A stretch of 64,000 nt of DNA from Platycnemis pennipes (lineage: Eukaryota; Arthropoda; Insecta; Odonata; Platycnemididae): the NCBI GenBank assembly GCA_933228895.1, contig OW121848.1:100087470-100151469 (forward strand), read 5' to 3'. The stretch's first letter is position 1, and every line of letters begins with the position of its first letter. Made by a program: the position numbers and the translations under genes. The notes below the pieces were generated by a model. It ran no database searches. It saw only the letters and a program-made list of their open reading frames with translations, and had not been told where the DNA came from. Positions 12,233 to 23,935 of the stretch are shown piece by piece.

Positions 12233-12412
12233 TGCATCCGGATTACAATCGAGAGCAATGCCGTATTGCATGGCATTCATATAGCACTTCGCACGATACA
12301 GCATACCATAGATTTGATTCGCCTTCCTATGTCTATCAGTGTCATTTCTCAGTTTCTCAATAAAGCATGATCGTCTCTCGACGCAATTGATTCTTATTGC
12401 AATCGCGGAGCC
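12233..12412 (-). CDS. Possible antisense exon, cysteine-containing, unknown protein
   Basis: On the - strand an acceptor (pyrimidine-rich tract, then ccatcattccacacag ending at 12413) precedes a 180-base open stretch, which ends at a consensus donor (gtaagt from 12232). It is exactly 60 codons, phase 0 at both ends. The product begins GSAIAIRINC and ends ALDCNPDA. It has four cysteines at 10, 16, 43 and 56 (C-x5-C-x26-C-x12-C), a charged middle (EKLRNDTDRHRK) and an aromatic stretch (YRAKCYMNAMQYG). The cysteine spacing suggests a small secreted protein, but I recognise no family. No partner exons are found on either side. It could belong to a gene nested antisense in the RGS9BP intron, be a relic of one, or be chance. 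Confidence 0.3.
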
Positions 12413-12459
12413 CTGTGTGGAATGATGGCGTAAACTACGCTCGAGAGGGAAGGGAAAAG

Positions 12460-12760
12460 GATAGAGGGTTGGGGTGGAGTTATGGTAAAAGAAGAAACGT
12501 GATAAGAAAATAGGAAGTGAACGGAAATGGCGGCATTTAGGTGGGAAGGATGGTGGAAAAGGAGAAGGGTTTCGTTGAGGGAGCTGAGGGACCACGAGAA
12601 GGGTAAAGAATCAGAAACGAATGGTTTTGGTACCCTGGGTAATGGTGGGGAGGAAGCCGAGGACTGGGTGGAAGGCACAAAGACAAAGGACCGGGGAAGC
12701 GCTATTCAGGGAAAGGGATGGGCATGGGGTCCAGGGTAAGGACGCCGAGAGAGCTGGATA
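12460..12760. other. Purine-rich (GA) tract on the + strand
   Basis: Low-complexity G/A-rich sequence, pyrimidine-rich on the - strand. Open frames on both strands here are products of the skewed composition. It lies just upstream (on the - strand) of the candidate exon at 12412 and would contribute to its polypyrimidine tract if that exon is used. Confidence 0.5.
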
Positions 12761-13953
12761 TAGATAGGGAGCGGTATGGAATGTAGTGGGAGCCAGGGTG
12801 CCTCCGAGGGATAGAGTTGGAATTTTGGAGGAGATTTAGGAGGCTAGAGATGTTGGAAGGGTGTGCAACGGGATTGCGCTCACGAGAGTGGAAGTTTTTG
12901 ACGAGATGAAGTAGACAAAAAGGAAGGGTATACCTGTTTGGAAGGGAAATATTTGCAAAAAATGAATCTCTCGTAACCTTCAACAAGCTAATTTTTATTC
13001 ATTCGAAGAATCGTGGTGTTTAATTCGTCTATCATTATCAAGATAACTTTAATGCACTCATTTAGTTACGGTTGATGAAGAGTTTCTCTAGGCAGACCCA
13101 AGGAAGAATTCTTTGGCCAATAAAGAGTTATGATGGAAAAATAAATGATATAATGTTAGAGCAATTGAATGAACATTGCAATCGCTATTATATGGCTGTG
13201 TTAAGTGTACTCATAGACCCAACAATCTTTGGAAATACTTCTTTGAAAATACTGCAATATTTTTTATCATTTCGTCCAGTTCCGGGATTCGTTTTCCACA
13301 CTTTGTGATTATCCTCATAATAATTGTTCTCGCCAATTGTAGGCACATCTGATGTGATGATTCCGCATCCGGTTCAGATCTGCTATAAAATGTTCAGTGC
13401 TGATGTGTTGTTGGACAGTTCCTGCTTGATCTTGTCACTCTGTAGCCACTCCTATCAAATAACTCTTCTAATACCCTATATATTTTTGTCAATTGTAGTC
13501 ATCAGGACTAGATTACCTTCCAATACGTCGTCCACTTTCTTAGCCTCCGAATTTCTTCCAATTCACGAATATCTTCGTCTAAGATGTATGACACTCTTCT
13601 TTCGTCTTCATCTCCACTCAGGCTACGCGCTAAATCCTCCTTCAAACCATATTTCAAATTTCCGATCTGTTATTTGCCATCTCTTATCTTGTATAACTCA
13701 TATTCATTTTCAAAATTGCCTTTGACTATTACCTTTTTAACCATTAGTTGCGTGTGGATTGTTTTGATTGCCTTTCTCTTTTTGTTTCCACAAAATCTCT
13801 TCTCATTTGCTGAAACCATAGAATTTGCTGATATCTTAGAGGTAAGGTGATAAATATTATCGATGCTTGAAAATCGAATTAATATATTTCCTGCTTAACG
13901 TGAACCTATTAAATCATTTGCTTATTTTAATTCCCTCAGTCATATTATTTGTA
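12761..13953. other. Intronic sequence, no feature seen
   Basis: It moves from G-rich to AT- and T/C-rich sequence. The open frames at 13324-13850 are T/C-rich low-complexity translations with no family resemblance. Confidence 0.4.
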
Positions 13954-14107
13954 CCATAGACACAACATCGGCCTTCGCTTTGTGGAATTTTTCCACATCG
14001 GAAAAAATAACTAAAATTTGTAATGTTCTGTCCCTTGAGAATGTTGAAACCCGTTGGGAGATATTAAAAGATTTGTGGAACAAAGTTTAATTATTATTTT
14101 CGATATT
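13954..14107. repeat. Dispersed inverted-repeat element, copy 1
   Basis: It shares acaacatcggc, ttgtggaatttttcca, tcccttgag, gttgaaac and tgtggaac in the same order with the copy at 43555. Imperfect 24-base inverted repeats pair 13997-14020 with 14081-14104 (20 of 24 positions), and a second small palindrome, TGTGGAATTTTTCCACA, precedes the left repeat. No coding capacity; probably a non-autonomous mobile element of unknown class. Confidence 0.55.
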
Positions 14108-14425
14108 ATACGTACACTCAATTAGTTTTGTTTCAGTAACTATCACAACACCTTCTGTGTAATAGTTAAAATTTGCGCATGGATTACTAACTGTGACAAC
14201 CCTTTAGTTTATTCTCCCTTCCTACCGTAATGAAATATGATTTCATTTTCCTGAGTTTTATTATGTCACCTAGCAACATAGACCACCCTCTGTACCATTT
14301 ATGTACAATAATTGATTTTGGATTTAGGTTGAGTAGTGATATGAAAAGTACCTTAAGGTTTTTCATTTTTTTTACTATTTTTAATCTCCTATCTACTTAT
14401 AAAGCTATTGGATTTATAAAAAAAA

Positions 14426-14493
14426 TCATGTTCACCTAAATCAATTTTGAATTCTCTGATCATGTTCACCTAAATCAATTTTGAATTCTTTTT
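14426..14493. repeat. 34-bp tandem duplication
   Basis: Two near-identical 34-base units (14426-14459 and 14460-14493), each beginning TCATGTTCACCTAAATCAAT. Simple local duplication in AT-rich sequence; no function suggested. Confidence 0.8.
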
Positions 14494-16643
14494 AATTCTC
14501 TGAAAAAAAACATATTTATCCACCAATTCATAATTTTCTTATCGGTATTTGCCTGATGATCACCTATTTTTCACCTTTCACTATTCAAAATAATTAAATT
14601 GTTTTTATTGCATGTTCACATGCTATAAATTTAATGTGTGTATTCTACTGAGTGGAATGACTGATCTAATTTAAATTAAATGAAGCTTTTTCAGGCCCCA
14701 AACGTAGTCATGATCATGCTACTTGAAAAACGGCTCTCGACTGGAGAATGTATTTTTAGAATGCGATGAAACCAATTTGGGAAAGGCACATTGAGAAAAT
14801 TCGGCTTTAAGCGTGGGAGGTAGACGTGGGCAATGAAAGGCTCGCTTAATGATTTAAGATTATGTGATATGGGAAGAAAAAGAATAATGAGGACGGGAAA
14901 AAGATAAAGTCGGTTGAATGGGCATGATATTCTGTGATATATTGAGGCAGAACGGAAGTGGAGAATGATAATGGCACTTGAGTTTGAGCAATGGTAGAGA
15001 AATGAAGTATTAACCGAGGCACCGTAGCTTGGATGGAGCAGGAAAGCGGGGTTTGGACGATTGAAAGATAAGCGGGGAAAAAGTGAATGGGGATTATGGG
15101 ACGAGAAAGTGGTGCGAATATAAAAATTACTAGAGATTAAAGGGGTTTGGATTGTAAAGAGCTATGAGAAATGGGCTTCTAACGGTAAAGATTTTCGTAT
15201 TGGATTTGATTGTGTGCAAAGTCGGGGAAGGCGACCTATCTCTTTAATAGAAGAACGATGGTTGAGCTGGATTCCACGAAATTTTACTTGGGATTGAATT
15301 ATTGTAGTAGCTAAAGTTTACCTTCTTGAAGAACTGACATCGAATTCCAGAGTTGTAGTATTTTTCAGTGAAATACCGGTCGACACTCTAGTTGCTTTTT
15401 AAGAGCTCTTCGTGACCACTTTTCCAACCGTTGGAGTGGGCAGTTTACCCCTTGGGCCTTTTGCTATAAATCGGACACAAATGTTGACGCCGGGTATTTC
15501 TCCTTTTTTCTGCATCCTATAAATCCTTCCCATGCAATTTCATTTTCCTGGAAATTATCATTGTTTCATTTGTTTTGCGTTGGATATCTTATGTCATGCA
15601 CTTTATTTCTAACAAATCCGACGACTGCACTTATTTTTGTACCCGAAGGGTAAAGAAGGTACTTGGTTATTCGCAAATACATCCAACGTAATTAGCTCTT
15701 ACATCAATGTACTCCCTCGCATCTTGAAACATTTCCTCGGCGTATCTGTAGAAGAATACTCGTGATTCAAGGTAACCTTCTTCTACTGATATCTCCCTTC
15801 ACCAATGAAACAATTTTGTTTTTATATTACTGAATCTTTGTATGCTATTATGTTCTCAGTATCATTGGCCGTATGTCTGTTTAGTATTATCAAACATGGC
15901 TGAGGACAATTTAAAAAAGTGCACATCATTATTATATTTACCTTTATTTTCAACCAATAAAGTTTTAGCCTAAGCTTTTCTCCTCCCCTTTATTGTTGGG
16001 TCACTTCCATGAGGGTTGCGAGGTTTCAAACGCAGACGTGGATAAGGTTTCCGGAACCTAACTTCCACCTGCATCTTTTAGAAGCTTATAGTTTATCTTA
16101 ATCATCATTCACAAAGTATAGAAGAGTTATCCTCATTTGCCTATCCTATCACTGCTTGGCTCCTCGAAAGGATTGGGCAGCATGTATCGTGCGCATCATT
16201 ATGCATAGCTCATATTTAATAGCGCTAGTTATCTTAGCTTGCTTCTCTCCAGAATACCACTTGCGCGATTTGGAGTCCATCCTGTACGGAGAAAGGCAGT
16301 AGGTAGATGTGCTAACGGTGGTGAATATTACTTCCAAGAAATCTAGATTGTACTATGGAATTAAATTATATTCTATTGAGGCCACGGACGACTCGAGAAA
16401 ATAGAATAAGGGGCTGCAGTAACGGGGGGGATGGGTTTAAGTAAGGCAATTCCTTGTGTGGACTTATCTAACTTCCGAACCTCAAGTATCATATTCACTT
16501 CATTAAGGATTTTGAATTCATGAATTGTGGAATTCTTCTGCAATTAAATGTATATTTCGTTTATTAATAATAATTAGAATGATCCTATTTCATTTATAAG
16601 GGTGAAAGTTAGAAAATTATTCATGGGTGTTGGGCACTGCAAT
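14494..16643. other. Intronic sequence, no supported gene
   Basis: The stretch 14700-15130 is G/A-rich on the + strand and stop-rich. Around 15420-15500 a degenerate segment (ccttgggccttttgct ... ttgacgccgggta) weakly resembles the tail of the SINE at 17.4 kb and may be an old copy. The remainder is AT-rich. Confidence 0.4.
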
Positions 16644-17171
16644 GGGGTTGTTCACCATATTTTTATTGCCGAATCTGATAGAGTTTGTAAAATAAAAAGA
16701 CACGTAATTTCCGTTTTTTGATCCGTCAATTGATTCTCGAGTTATAAGCGGCGAAAAACTGATGTTTTCAACCCTTTCGGAAAAGTGGGCGTGGTGCAGC
16801 CTCTGACGTATATCGACTTCGTCCAATCACCACTGAGCCCGCGAAGCTACTTTGCCTTATCGCAATGGGGGAACACAGCTGGCTCTTCCAATAGGAGCGG
16901 TTGAGACAGGATCCGTGCGAGTAGACCTTCTGAGAACCCCCCTCCACTCCCTTCCCTTCCCCAAAATGCAGTCAAGGATGGGAGGAAAATGACGTCAATG
17001 ATATCAAAGCAGCTTTTTCGGTGGGCGTCACCCTTTGCTTATTTTAATTTTTGATTTATGAGTGAATGGTTGTGGTTAGAAGATTAATTTTTTTCGCTTA
17101 AATTATTTTTTCGTTTCCATCTAACGATTTCGTTTACAAAATTGCGATTTCGGTTCCGAATAAACGCCCCC
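16644..17171 (-). mobile_element. 530-bp inverted-repeat element ('B'), full-length single copy
   Basis: Reverse-complement copy of the element found twice in the array at 36.3-37.9 kb. In window orientation it starts GGGGTTGTTCACC and ends GAATAAACGCCCCC, the same imperfect terminal inverted repeat type (GGGGNCRTTTAC). Both sides carry an AT dinucleotide (AT|GGGG and CCCC|AT), which is either a two-base duplication or part of the termini. It contains a TGACGTCA palindrome at 16990-16997. No transposase; best read as a MITE. This copy shows that B moves independently of segment A of the array. Confidence 0.75.
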
Positions 17172-17240
17172 ATCCTTATTGGTTATACATATCGAATTCT
17201 GGGGTTATCCAAATATTTTCTCTTGAGCACGCAGGAGGAT

Positions 17241-17470
17241 CGAGTTGGTGTGGTGGCTAAGATCCTGGTCTCACATTCTGAGTGATTGAGTTTATCAATC
17301 CCAGAAGTCACAGAGATTTTGCATTGGCACACCGGCGTCCAATTGGGTGCTGTATGGAGAGCACTTCAAGTTCATTACTCCAACCGTCGAATGTAGTTAA
17401 ACCGTTGTTCCTTTGGCGCCTTTCCGTTAGAGCACGCTAATGCCAACACCAGGTCCCACTCCACTCTTCC
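17241..17470 (+). mobile_element. tRNA-derived SINE, degenerate
   Basis: The head reads GTTGGTGTGGTGGCTAAG, then a box B-like GAGTTTATCAATCCC near 17287-17301. A body follows with TTGGGTGCTGTATGGAGAGC and a tail block TTGGCGCCTTTCCGTTAGAG then AATGCCAACACC. The overall order is that of insect tRNA-SINEs. Both promoter boxes carry changes, so transcription is unlikely. Confidence 0.5.
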
Positions 17471-18955
17471 ACCCACGAATATTACAGTAGCCTCCTTGCT
17501 TCCACCATTGCCTGAAAAATACCCAACCCAAACCGATCACCCACCTATCTTGAAAGGCGCAAATGACCTTTGGTTGCCTCCTCCGAACGACCAACCGAAT
17601 ACGTAGACTTTTTCATCGCCATTCTCCGGGCTTTGAAAACTCGACGCGGCTCCAGTTCCCCTCGTACATTTCCTCTTTCTGATTAGTATTTGATAGAAGC
17701 CGAGATGTGCCGGAGACCCTTTCTCTCGCTCTCTCTCCCTCTCAAATTACCACCCTCTTGAATGCAGTCCGGGTCCGCCTGTGGGGTGTGAGGTGGGGAG
17801 GGTGTGTCGGAGTGAGATAGGGAAAGGGACGAGTCTATGGATTTATCGGGAGGTTAGGAATTCCGTGGGCGTCGTACGTGATTGGGTGATTTTCCGTTAT
17901 GAAAGTGGAACAGGCCATTACCAGGCGACATCCTATTGGATTACGGGAGACGAATCGGTCACCACTCTCCCTCTCCCCATCTTCCTTCGCGCTCCGCACA
18001 TAGCGATCCCACCCCCACGCCATCCCCCATTTCTCTCATTCACAACCCTTCGATTTCCTTTTTCTCCCCTTTTTCTTCCGCTGCTTCTCACTACATCTCC
18101 CACCATCCATTTCTAGTTATTCCGTTCTCTATCTATTCTGCTGTGTGGCTAACGGGCCTCCCACAAGTTACCGACTACTTATGATCTTGATTTTGGTGAT
18201 GTTCCACCGCTCCTGACCCCATATCTTGATTTTTCCAAGCCATTAGGCTGTACGGAATTTCACTGGCAACTTGTTTCACTGAAATAAATTTATAACAAAG
18301 GCGGCCGATGATTATTACTTATTTCTCTTCCTCTTGTGTGTTTTGGTTATCAATTCACCACCAAACAGGGAAGTAATAAGATATATATTGTATTGGACTT
18401 CACATTGCCCAGGTGGCTTATAAAATTACAGAAAAACTATGTCACTCTGTAAGTTCTACTTCGGATCATTACTTAACAACCTGGGTTTTGTGATTTTGAT
18501 GCTAACGTCAGACCTGACATTGGCGTTGTCAAGTTATAAATTTTGACGTGATTATGATATTGTCATATCAGATCCCGGTTCATAAACATGGATTTTTAGT
18601 TGAATGTACAAAATGACTAGTGCTTTTCTTTTTAAATACGGAAGTTACAACTTACGATAACGCTATGGAAGTAATGACTTTTAACTTTTAACAGCTATGT
18701 ACTGGAACTTCTTTTATCACGGTCCATCACTAATTTTTTCGTTACGTATTTTTAACTCAATTGACAAATGTATTGTGGTAGCGACTGACTTTTTCAAACA
18801 TTTCTGCGCTTAATGCTCACGCTTAAAATCTTTTATTATTTTAAAGGTTGTAATATGTTCCTTTATGTATTATATCTCACATATTTATTACATAGAACAT
18901 GCACAACATAATAAATTGCTCTCACGAAATGCACTTAAAAATTAATCAAACATTT
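17471..18955. other. Intronic sequence with a C/T-rich segment
   Basis: The stretch 17690-18115 is rich in C and T (ctctctccctctc runs) and gives open frames in several phases without family resemblance. The rest, 18180-18955, is AT-rich with nothing recognised. Confidence 0.4.
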
Positions 18956-18979
18956 CATCATCATCATCATCATCATCAT
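18956..18979. repeat. (TCA)n microsatellite at a LINE 3' end
   Basis: Eight TCA units. It abuts the 3' end of the LINE copy on the - strand, where it reads (TGA)n/(ATG)n, as expected for a LINE family that ends in a short tandem repeat rather than poly(A). Confidence 0.85.
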
Positions 18980-19262
18980 TGGTCATCAATCCTAGGATTG
19001 GTTTGACGCAGCTTTCCACTCGATTCTTCTATCGGCCAACCTTTTCATTGTGACGTAATTCTTCTCTTTTACATCCTTCACACCTGTTCCTTGTATCTCA
19101 TACGAGGCCTTCCTTTTCCAATCTTCCCATTCACTTTTCCCTCGACGATAGTTTTTATCAGGCCATCGTGTCTCAAGGTATGGCCGATTAAGTTTTCCCT
19201 TCTTCTATTTAGAGTTGTCAGCAGACTTCTCTTTTCTCCCAGTTTACTTCTTTCATTTCCCA
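18980..19262 (-). mobile_element. LINE ORF2 C-terminus and 3' end, 5'-truncated
   Basis: The - strand translation gives RRRENLIGHTLRHDGLIKT, then EGKVNGKIGKGRPRMRY and, after a one-base slip near 19080, VKDVKEKNYVTMKRLADRR and WKAASNQS with a stop. This is the well-known C-terminal tail of an arthropod non-LTR retrotransposon (RR..LIGH.LRHDGL....EG...GK.G.GRPR..Y). The coding end is followed directly by the trinucleotide tail at 18956-18979. One frameshift; otherwise well conserved, so it is fairly young. Confidence 0.8.
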
Positions 19263-19424
19263 ACTAATATTCTTTAACCTTAGTTGGATAAATGTTCTTC
19301 CATCAAGTTTTTCAACGAATCGTGGCAACGCTGAATATATATTCCCTAAACTCACCCATAGCATGTGGAAAAAACAAATTAAGATAAACTACATATATCC
19401 ATGAAAGGTTGAATTCCAACGAAT

Positions 19425-19595
19425 CTATCATTATCAGTCCACAATCCTTAGATTGGCTTGACGAAGCTCTTCACTCGATTCTCCTATCAGCATATTTACA
19501 TAATTCTTCTCTTTTACATCCTTCACAACATGTTCCATGTATCTCATACGAGGCCAGCCTTTTCCAATCTTACCGTTCACTTTTCCCTCGGCGAT
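19425..19595 (-). mobile_element. Second LINE ORF2 C-terminal fragment
   Basis: The same region as the copy at 19.0 kb (EGKVNGKIGKGWPRMRY, then VKDVKEKNYVNM, then a frameshift). It is in the same orientation about 430 bases away and has substitutions relative to the first copy. It lacks the upstream RRRENLIGH part and the trinucleotide tail. It may be a separate insertion or an older tandem duplicate. Confidence 0.65.
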
Positions 19596-19608
19596 ACAAA
19601 CAAACGAA

Positions 19609-19700
19609 ATACACTTCTTTCAGGCTCGCATTTAACACTTTTACACTTTCTTTTCTTTCGAGCCACTTCTTAAATCAAATCAGACACAACACAACAAACA
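19609..19700 (+). repeat. Low-similarity dispersed repeat, copy 1
   Basis: Shares ttcaggctc, atttaca/atttaac, cgagccacttc and a CACA/ACAACAA-rich end in the same order with 32838-32925. It may mark the edge of an unrecognised mobile element next to the LINE tail. Sequence from here to 20100 is A/C/T-rich, with no gene. Confidence 0.35.
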
Positions 19701-20329
19701 CCAATAATTTCTGTTCCCTCACGAATACTTATTCACCCACACAGACACCAACTAGCTCACAAATAATGACCTTTCTTACACACGCGCCACTTTTGCGTCT
19801 CCACACCACCACGCCTAACACACAACTCCTCGATTCTCCCTCTGTCCTATTGTTTCCTTAATTATCCAACACTTCTGGCTATTGTCTCCGGCGTCACCTA
19901 GAAACATGTGTTTACTTCCATTTTTACACAATACATTATTGATCTTGGCGGCTCAATTGTTACGTTACAAGGTGAACCCGTCTCTAAATTTACTCGAACA
20001 TCCTCATACCCTCCTTACCTCTCCTCTTTCTCCCTCTACTAATCACGTACTTCTTATATGTTGGTTTTATTTTCTAAGTCAGTTACCATTTTTCTTCATG
20101 TATCATTGATATAAATCGTAGTTTAATGCATTTACTCTCCTACATTATTTAATTTCTTACATTAATCGCATATCCTTCTTTTAATTTTTTGCTTTGTTAT
20201 GTAGCAATATAGTTGCCAATTTCCCTTTTCTTCTACTTCGGCTTGGAAATAAAATATTGCATTTAAGCATTCTATTTTATATTCGAACAACATAATGTAC
20301 GTACATTAAATGAAAATATCTCCCTTTCT

Positions 20330-20650
20330 CCTCTCCTGAAGAGGGTTTTGCGGGGAGGGCGAGGGTGTTATCCACCCCCGGGTGTTTTCCCCTCCACTCT
20401 CCGTCGGACGAGAAGAGGTCGGGCGCTGCTGCGTGCCAATGCAAGGGGTTGGGTCGGGGGCGGAAGGAGGGGAGGGTAGGGATGAGGGGTCGAGGGTTGC
20501 GGAGGAAAAAGGGAACGCCGACCGCCCACGCGGAAGGACGGCCCCTCCTCCCAACGCTTATGGACCAAGGGAGATCTGAGGGCGGCGATGTGAGGAGAGG
20601 GGAACGTCGCACTGGGCGGAAGGGAGTGGGGGTTAGAGTGGAGATGACTG
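20330..20650. other. GC- and CpG-rich block 1
   Basis: About 320 bases of GC-rich sequence with many CpG dinucleotides in an AT-rich surround. It is open in several frames on both strands, which is what skewed composition produces. The translations are proline/arginine/glycine rich and overlap, so none is called as a gene. It could be an unmethylated CpG island or enhancer. Confidence 0.45.
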
Positions 20651-21109
20651 ACCTTAGAATTTTCGAGTTCGAATAAATATTATCCTTGCTGATGAGGAAC
20701 TTGAATTTGCACGATGAGGCATTTAAGTGATCGCCTATTTCCTTGATTTCATCAACGTCCATCGGAATCATCTTTTCCCTTGTGAACCCTGTGTGATATG
20801 TGCTTTTGGAAGTCTATTGTCGTCTGATGTACTCGTGCGGATGCAACGGGGATCGATAAGGTTTTTAGCCTTCTTATGATTCATAACTTGCCATTATCAC
20901 TAATTTACTTTCTTTCGTCTTTCTTTAGTATCCAAAATGTATAGCCGACTTCATGTTGCTGTGTGTGAAAATAACTTCGGTATCGAAACATATAGAGACG
21001 CTAAGCATTAGTCACTACCCTAAACACGACCTACCTATTGCCAGTTCATCGTAATAGTGGTCTAGGGTAATTTATCACGATCTAACCTAATGGAATAATC
21101 ATGACGTCC

Positions 21110-21200
21110 TTGGTTTGGGCGGTGATTGAACCCACGGTCTTTGGGCTACCAGGCCAGGGCCATACCGACCTGATGAATGCGGTCGGCTACTTCATGGCTT
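21110..21200 (-). mobile_element. tRNA-derived SINE head
   Basis: On the - strand: AGGTCGGTATGGCCCTGGCC, then TGGTAGCCCAAAGACCGTGG and GTTCAATC as a degenerate box B. It closely matches the copy at 32025-32100 and, more distantly, the one at 5050-5125, so all three are one family. Confidence 0.6.
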
Positions 21201-21639
21201 TGGCATTAATATTTCTATATAATGCGCGCATCAAGAAAGAAGGGGGATTGGAGTTTGAAAGGGTATGAGACGCGAGGACGCGGCTGCTTGAGTTCTCTCT
21301 TGTATTCAGCAAGGAATAGGGAAGAGCAGCTCCCTGTGAGCTTTGTCTTTCAAGCGTTCAGGGCGACTGTCTTTGGCAGAGAGTGCCGCCATCGTCGGGA
21401 CTACTGACTGGCTCGATGTGACGAGGGTCCCTTTTTGTGAGAGCGTTGTCCTCGGTGGGATGATGGACCCCATCCTAATATATTCGAAACCATTATTTTT
21501 AGCTTAGGTTAATTGACGTAAAGGCCCTGATAATTCCAGTTTTACAGGAAATGTGAATGAATATATCTATAGTCAAATTTCTCCCATTCCAACTAAAAGT
21601 GATATGGTTAAAGAGAAGACGAATTAATTATATTTGACA

Positions 21640-21668
21640 TCTTTTTTCGTTTTCTGCTTAGGTAAGAT
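21640..21668 (+). promoter_or_regulatory. Candidate recursive splice site (ratchet point)
   Basis: On the strand of RGS9BP, a strong pyrimidine tract (cttttttcgttttctgctt) runs into AG (21660-21661), immediately followed by a good donor, GTAAGA. A 3' splice site fused to a 5' splice site with no exon between is the known signature of recursive splicing, which in insects occurs in very long introns. It lies roughly a third of the way through the 58.9 kb intron. Confidence 0.4.
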
Positions 21669-23901
21669 GATTTAAATAATAATATTTCTAGCAGCTAGCG
21701 TTTCCAACAATTTATTAACTTCCGTTCCCATCGATATCGACAAAGGTGTTCCGTGAGTTGACGTTATGATGCCTAATATCCATGCATATAGAACGTATAA
21801 ACCCACTAAATTCGAGGTCATCGTATTCTATCTCTCTCATGTTTAACATCGGATTTGAAACACCTATGCAAATCCCCGATTTTCATACAAACTATCATAC
21901 GGATATACAGCATTGCCTTCGACCGCCGCTATCAGTTCTATTCTTTTTTATTCATAAATATGCACGGCATATATGCCATGATGATATATCCCCCTGCTAT
22001 ATTGACTTAATTTTATCTTTTATTATTGTTTTTATTTCTCTATCATTATTTATGCCTTCATCCATGTGCTTCTCTGCGACTTGTGTGAGAACGTTCAACT
22101 AAACTACAAGACACCGTGTTCCGTCGCAAAGGGAGCAGTGCTCGAAATGCCGCACACGTTTGTCCGTCATGCTTTTGTCCCACGCTCTCGAAACTTTCTC
22201 ATTGACTTCACAAAGGGAACGGTTGCCCGGATGCCAGGGTGGAGAATGGGAGTAAAAAGGCGGAGTTCCTACTTGAAGCACCGGGGTACTTGAGGCAGCA
22301 AAGAGATCTCCCCCTGGCGACTCGAGGTCCCGAGAATCGCATGCCAATGGAGGAATGGGATTTGTTGGCAGGAAAGGGAATGGAGAATAGAATTTGAGAT
22401 GAAAAATATGTCATTTGAACAGCAAGAAACGGAGCGGAACAAAATGGAAAAAAATGACGTTGTGGATCAGTTGTGCGGGAACCTTTCTTTTGACAGACGG
22501 GGTTGAGGTCATATCTAGAAGGATAAATAAAATTGCTTCTCCCCTGTAATTAGCGTGAGATAATAGGAATTGCAGTTCTCAGCAATCTCAACTCTCACGC
22601 GTGCTAATGAAATGGGGTTATGGATTAAGGAAAACTATTGTTCAAACATATAATAAATTTCAATAAAACTCATATTATATAAATAATAGATATCCACTAT
22701 AGTAACACAACCCATTGCTCAACTGCATCACTGCCGGGAAAATTCTCAGTAGATGTATGATTATTTGTGCACTCGATGCTGATTGGTTATGACTTTTTAG
22801 TTAATCATCGGTTTTACATAAAAATTTGTGCGGAATAATCTTGAAGTAGGCTATATCTTGAATGCTAATTTTAAAAGTGCATCGATTCTTAGTACGTAGC
22901 GTATTACAAATTCAGTTCTGAGAATCTTGTCATGGTCATGAATATATTTTCATGTGTTCAAACTCTTATTTTTCTTCCGTCATTTTATCAGATTTATTGA
23001 CAGAGGTTTTGTTCACCAAATGTCCCCCACCCGGTCCCTGCGCCGTTTGCTCATGATATGAAGGATTAGAAGGACTCGAGGGCAGGTGATGAATAGCTAG
23101 TTTACGGGAGTGACTGTAAATGAAATGTCTTTAAGGGAATAAAGTTTAACGAGTGGTGTAGGATGTATAAAACAATACCGTGAGGATATGTCATTTTCCA
23201 AGAACTAAAGATTGGTACCGGGAATACTGTAATTTTCTCAAATGTCTATGATTCAGATGGTATCAATACGGTGACAAGTATGTAAGGATACGATACATGC
23301 TATCGGAATGGCAATTCGGGATAACACGACAGAAAAATTACCGTCGTTTTAGGCCAAATGAGGTGGGATGATTATAACATTAAGATGCTCAAGCTTCACA
23401 GCCAAAAACAGGCCAAAACTTGTAAAAATGCCTTTGTGAAAGTATGTCCGCTGATGATGGCGCACATATTCTGCTGAAAGTATCGCTGTCATAAACTAGA
23501 ATCGATTAATCACTCAGTTATAATTCATTAAGTTATTATTGCTACCAATAAATGTTATTTTTTTCATTAAAACATTTAGGATATAAGATTTTGAAGGCAT
23601 CAACATTTTCCGTAAAAATCCTAGATAGTTTTCAAGGTATGAAGTTGACAGCGACCGATTGTCTTCGTATGGTTATCATGTAATCGGCTGGATATTAGGA
23701 TCCATTCCACGATTACACTTAAAGACATTGATGACTATTAAGCAGTAATGACATAAGGATGTACCTCGAAAACGTTTTTAATATGTGAAATTGGTTTAAT
23801 GCGATGGTGTTACAGAACTCGGAGCTTGTGTTGACTGCGAAAGGCACGTGGACCTCACATAATAATCCGATGCTCCGAGCTTATGATACTTCATTAAATA
23901 A

Positions 23902-23935
23902 GCGTTCTGTCCCATCCCATCCCTCTAGGTGATGG
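23902..23935 (+). promoter_or_regulatory. Weaker candidate recursive splice site
   Basis: The pyrimidine-rich tctgtcccatcccatccctct is followed by AG (23927-23928) and GTGATG. The acceptor half is strong; the donor half is only fair. Confidence 0.2.

Noticed and set aside
20277..20771. 164-codon - strand frame and four overlapping frames in the GC-rich block
   Set aside because: All are proline/arginine/glycine rich, overlap each other on both strands, and follow from base composition.
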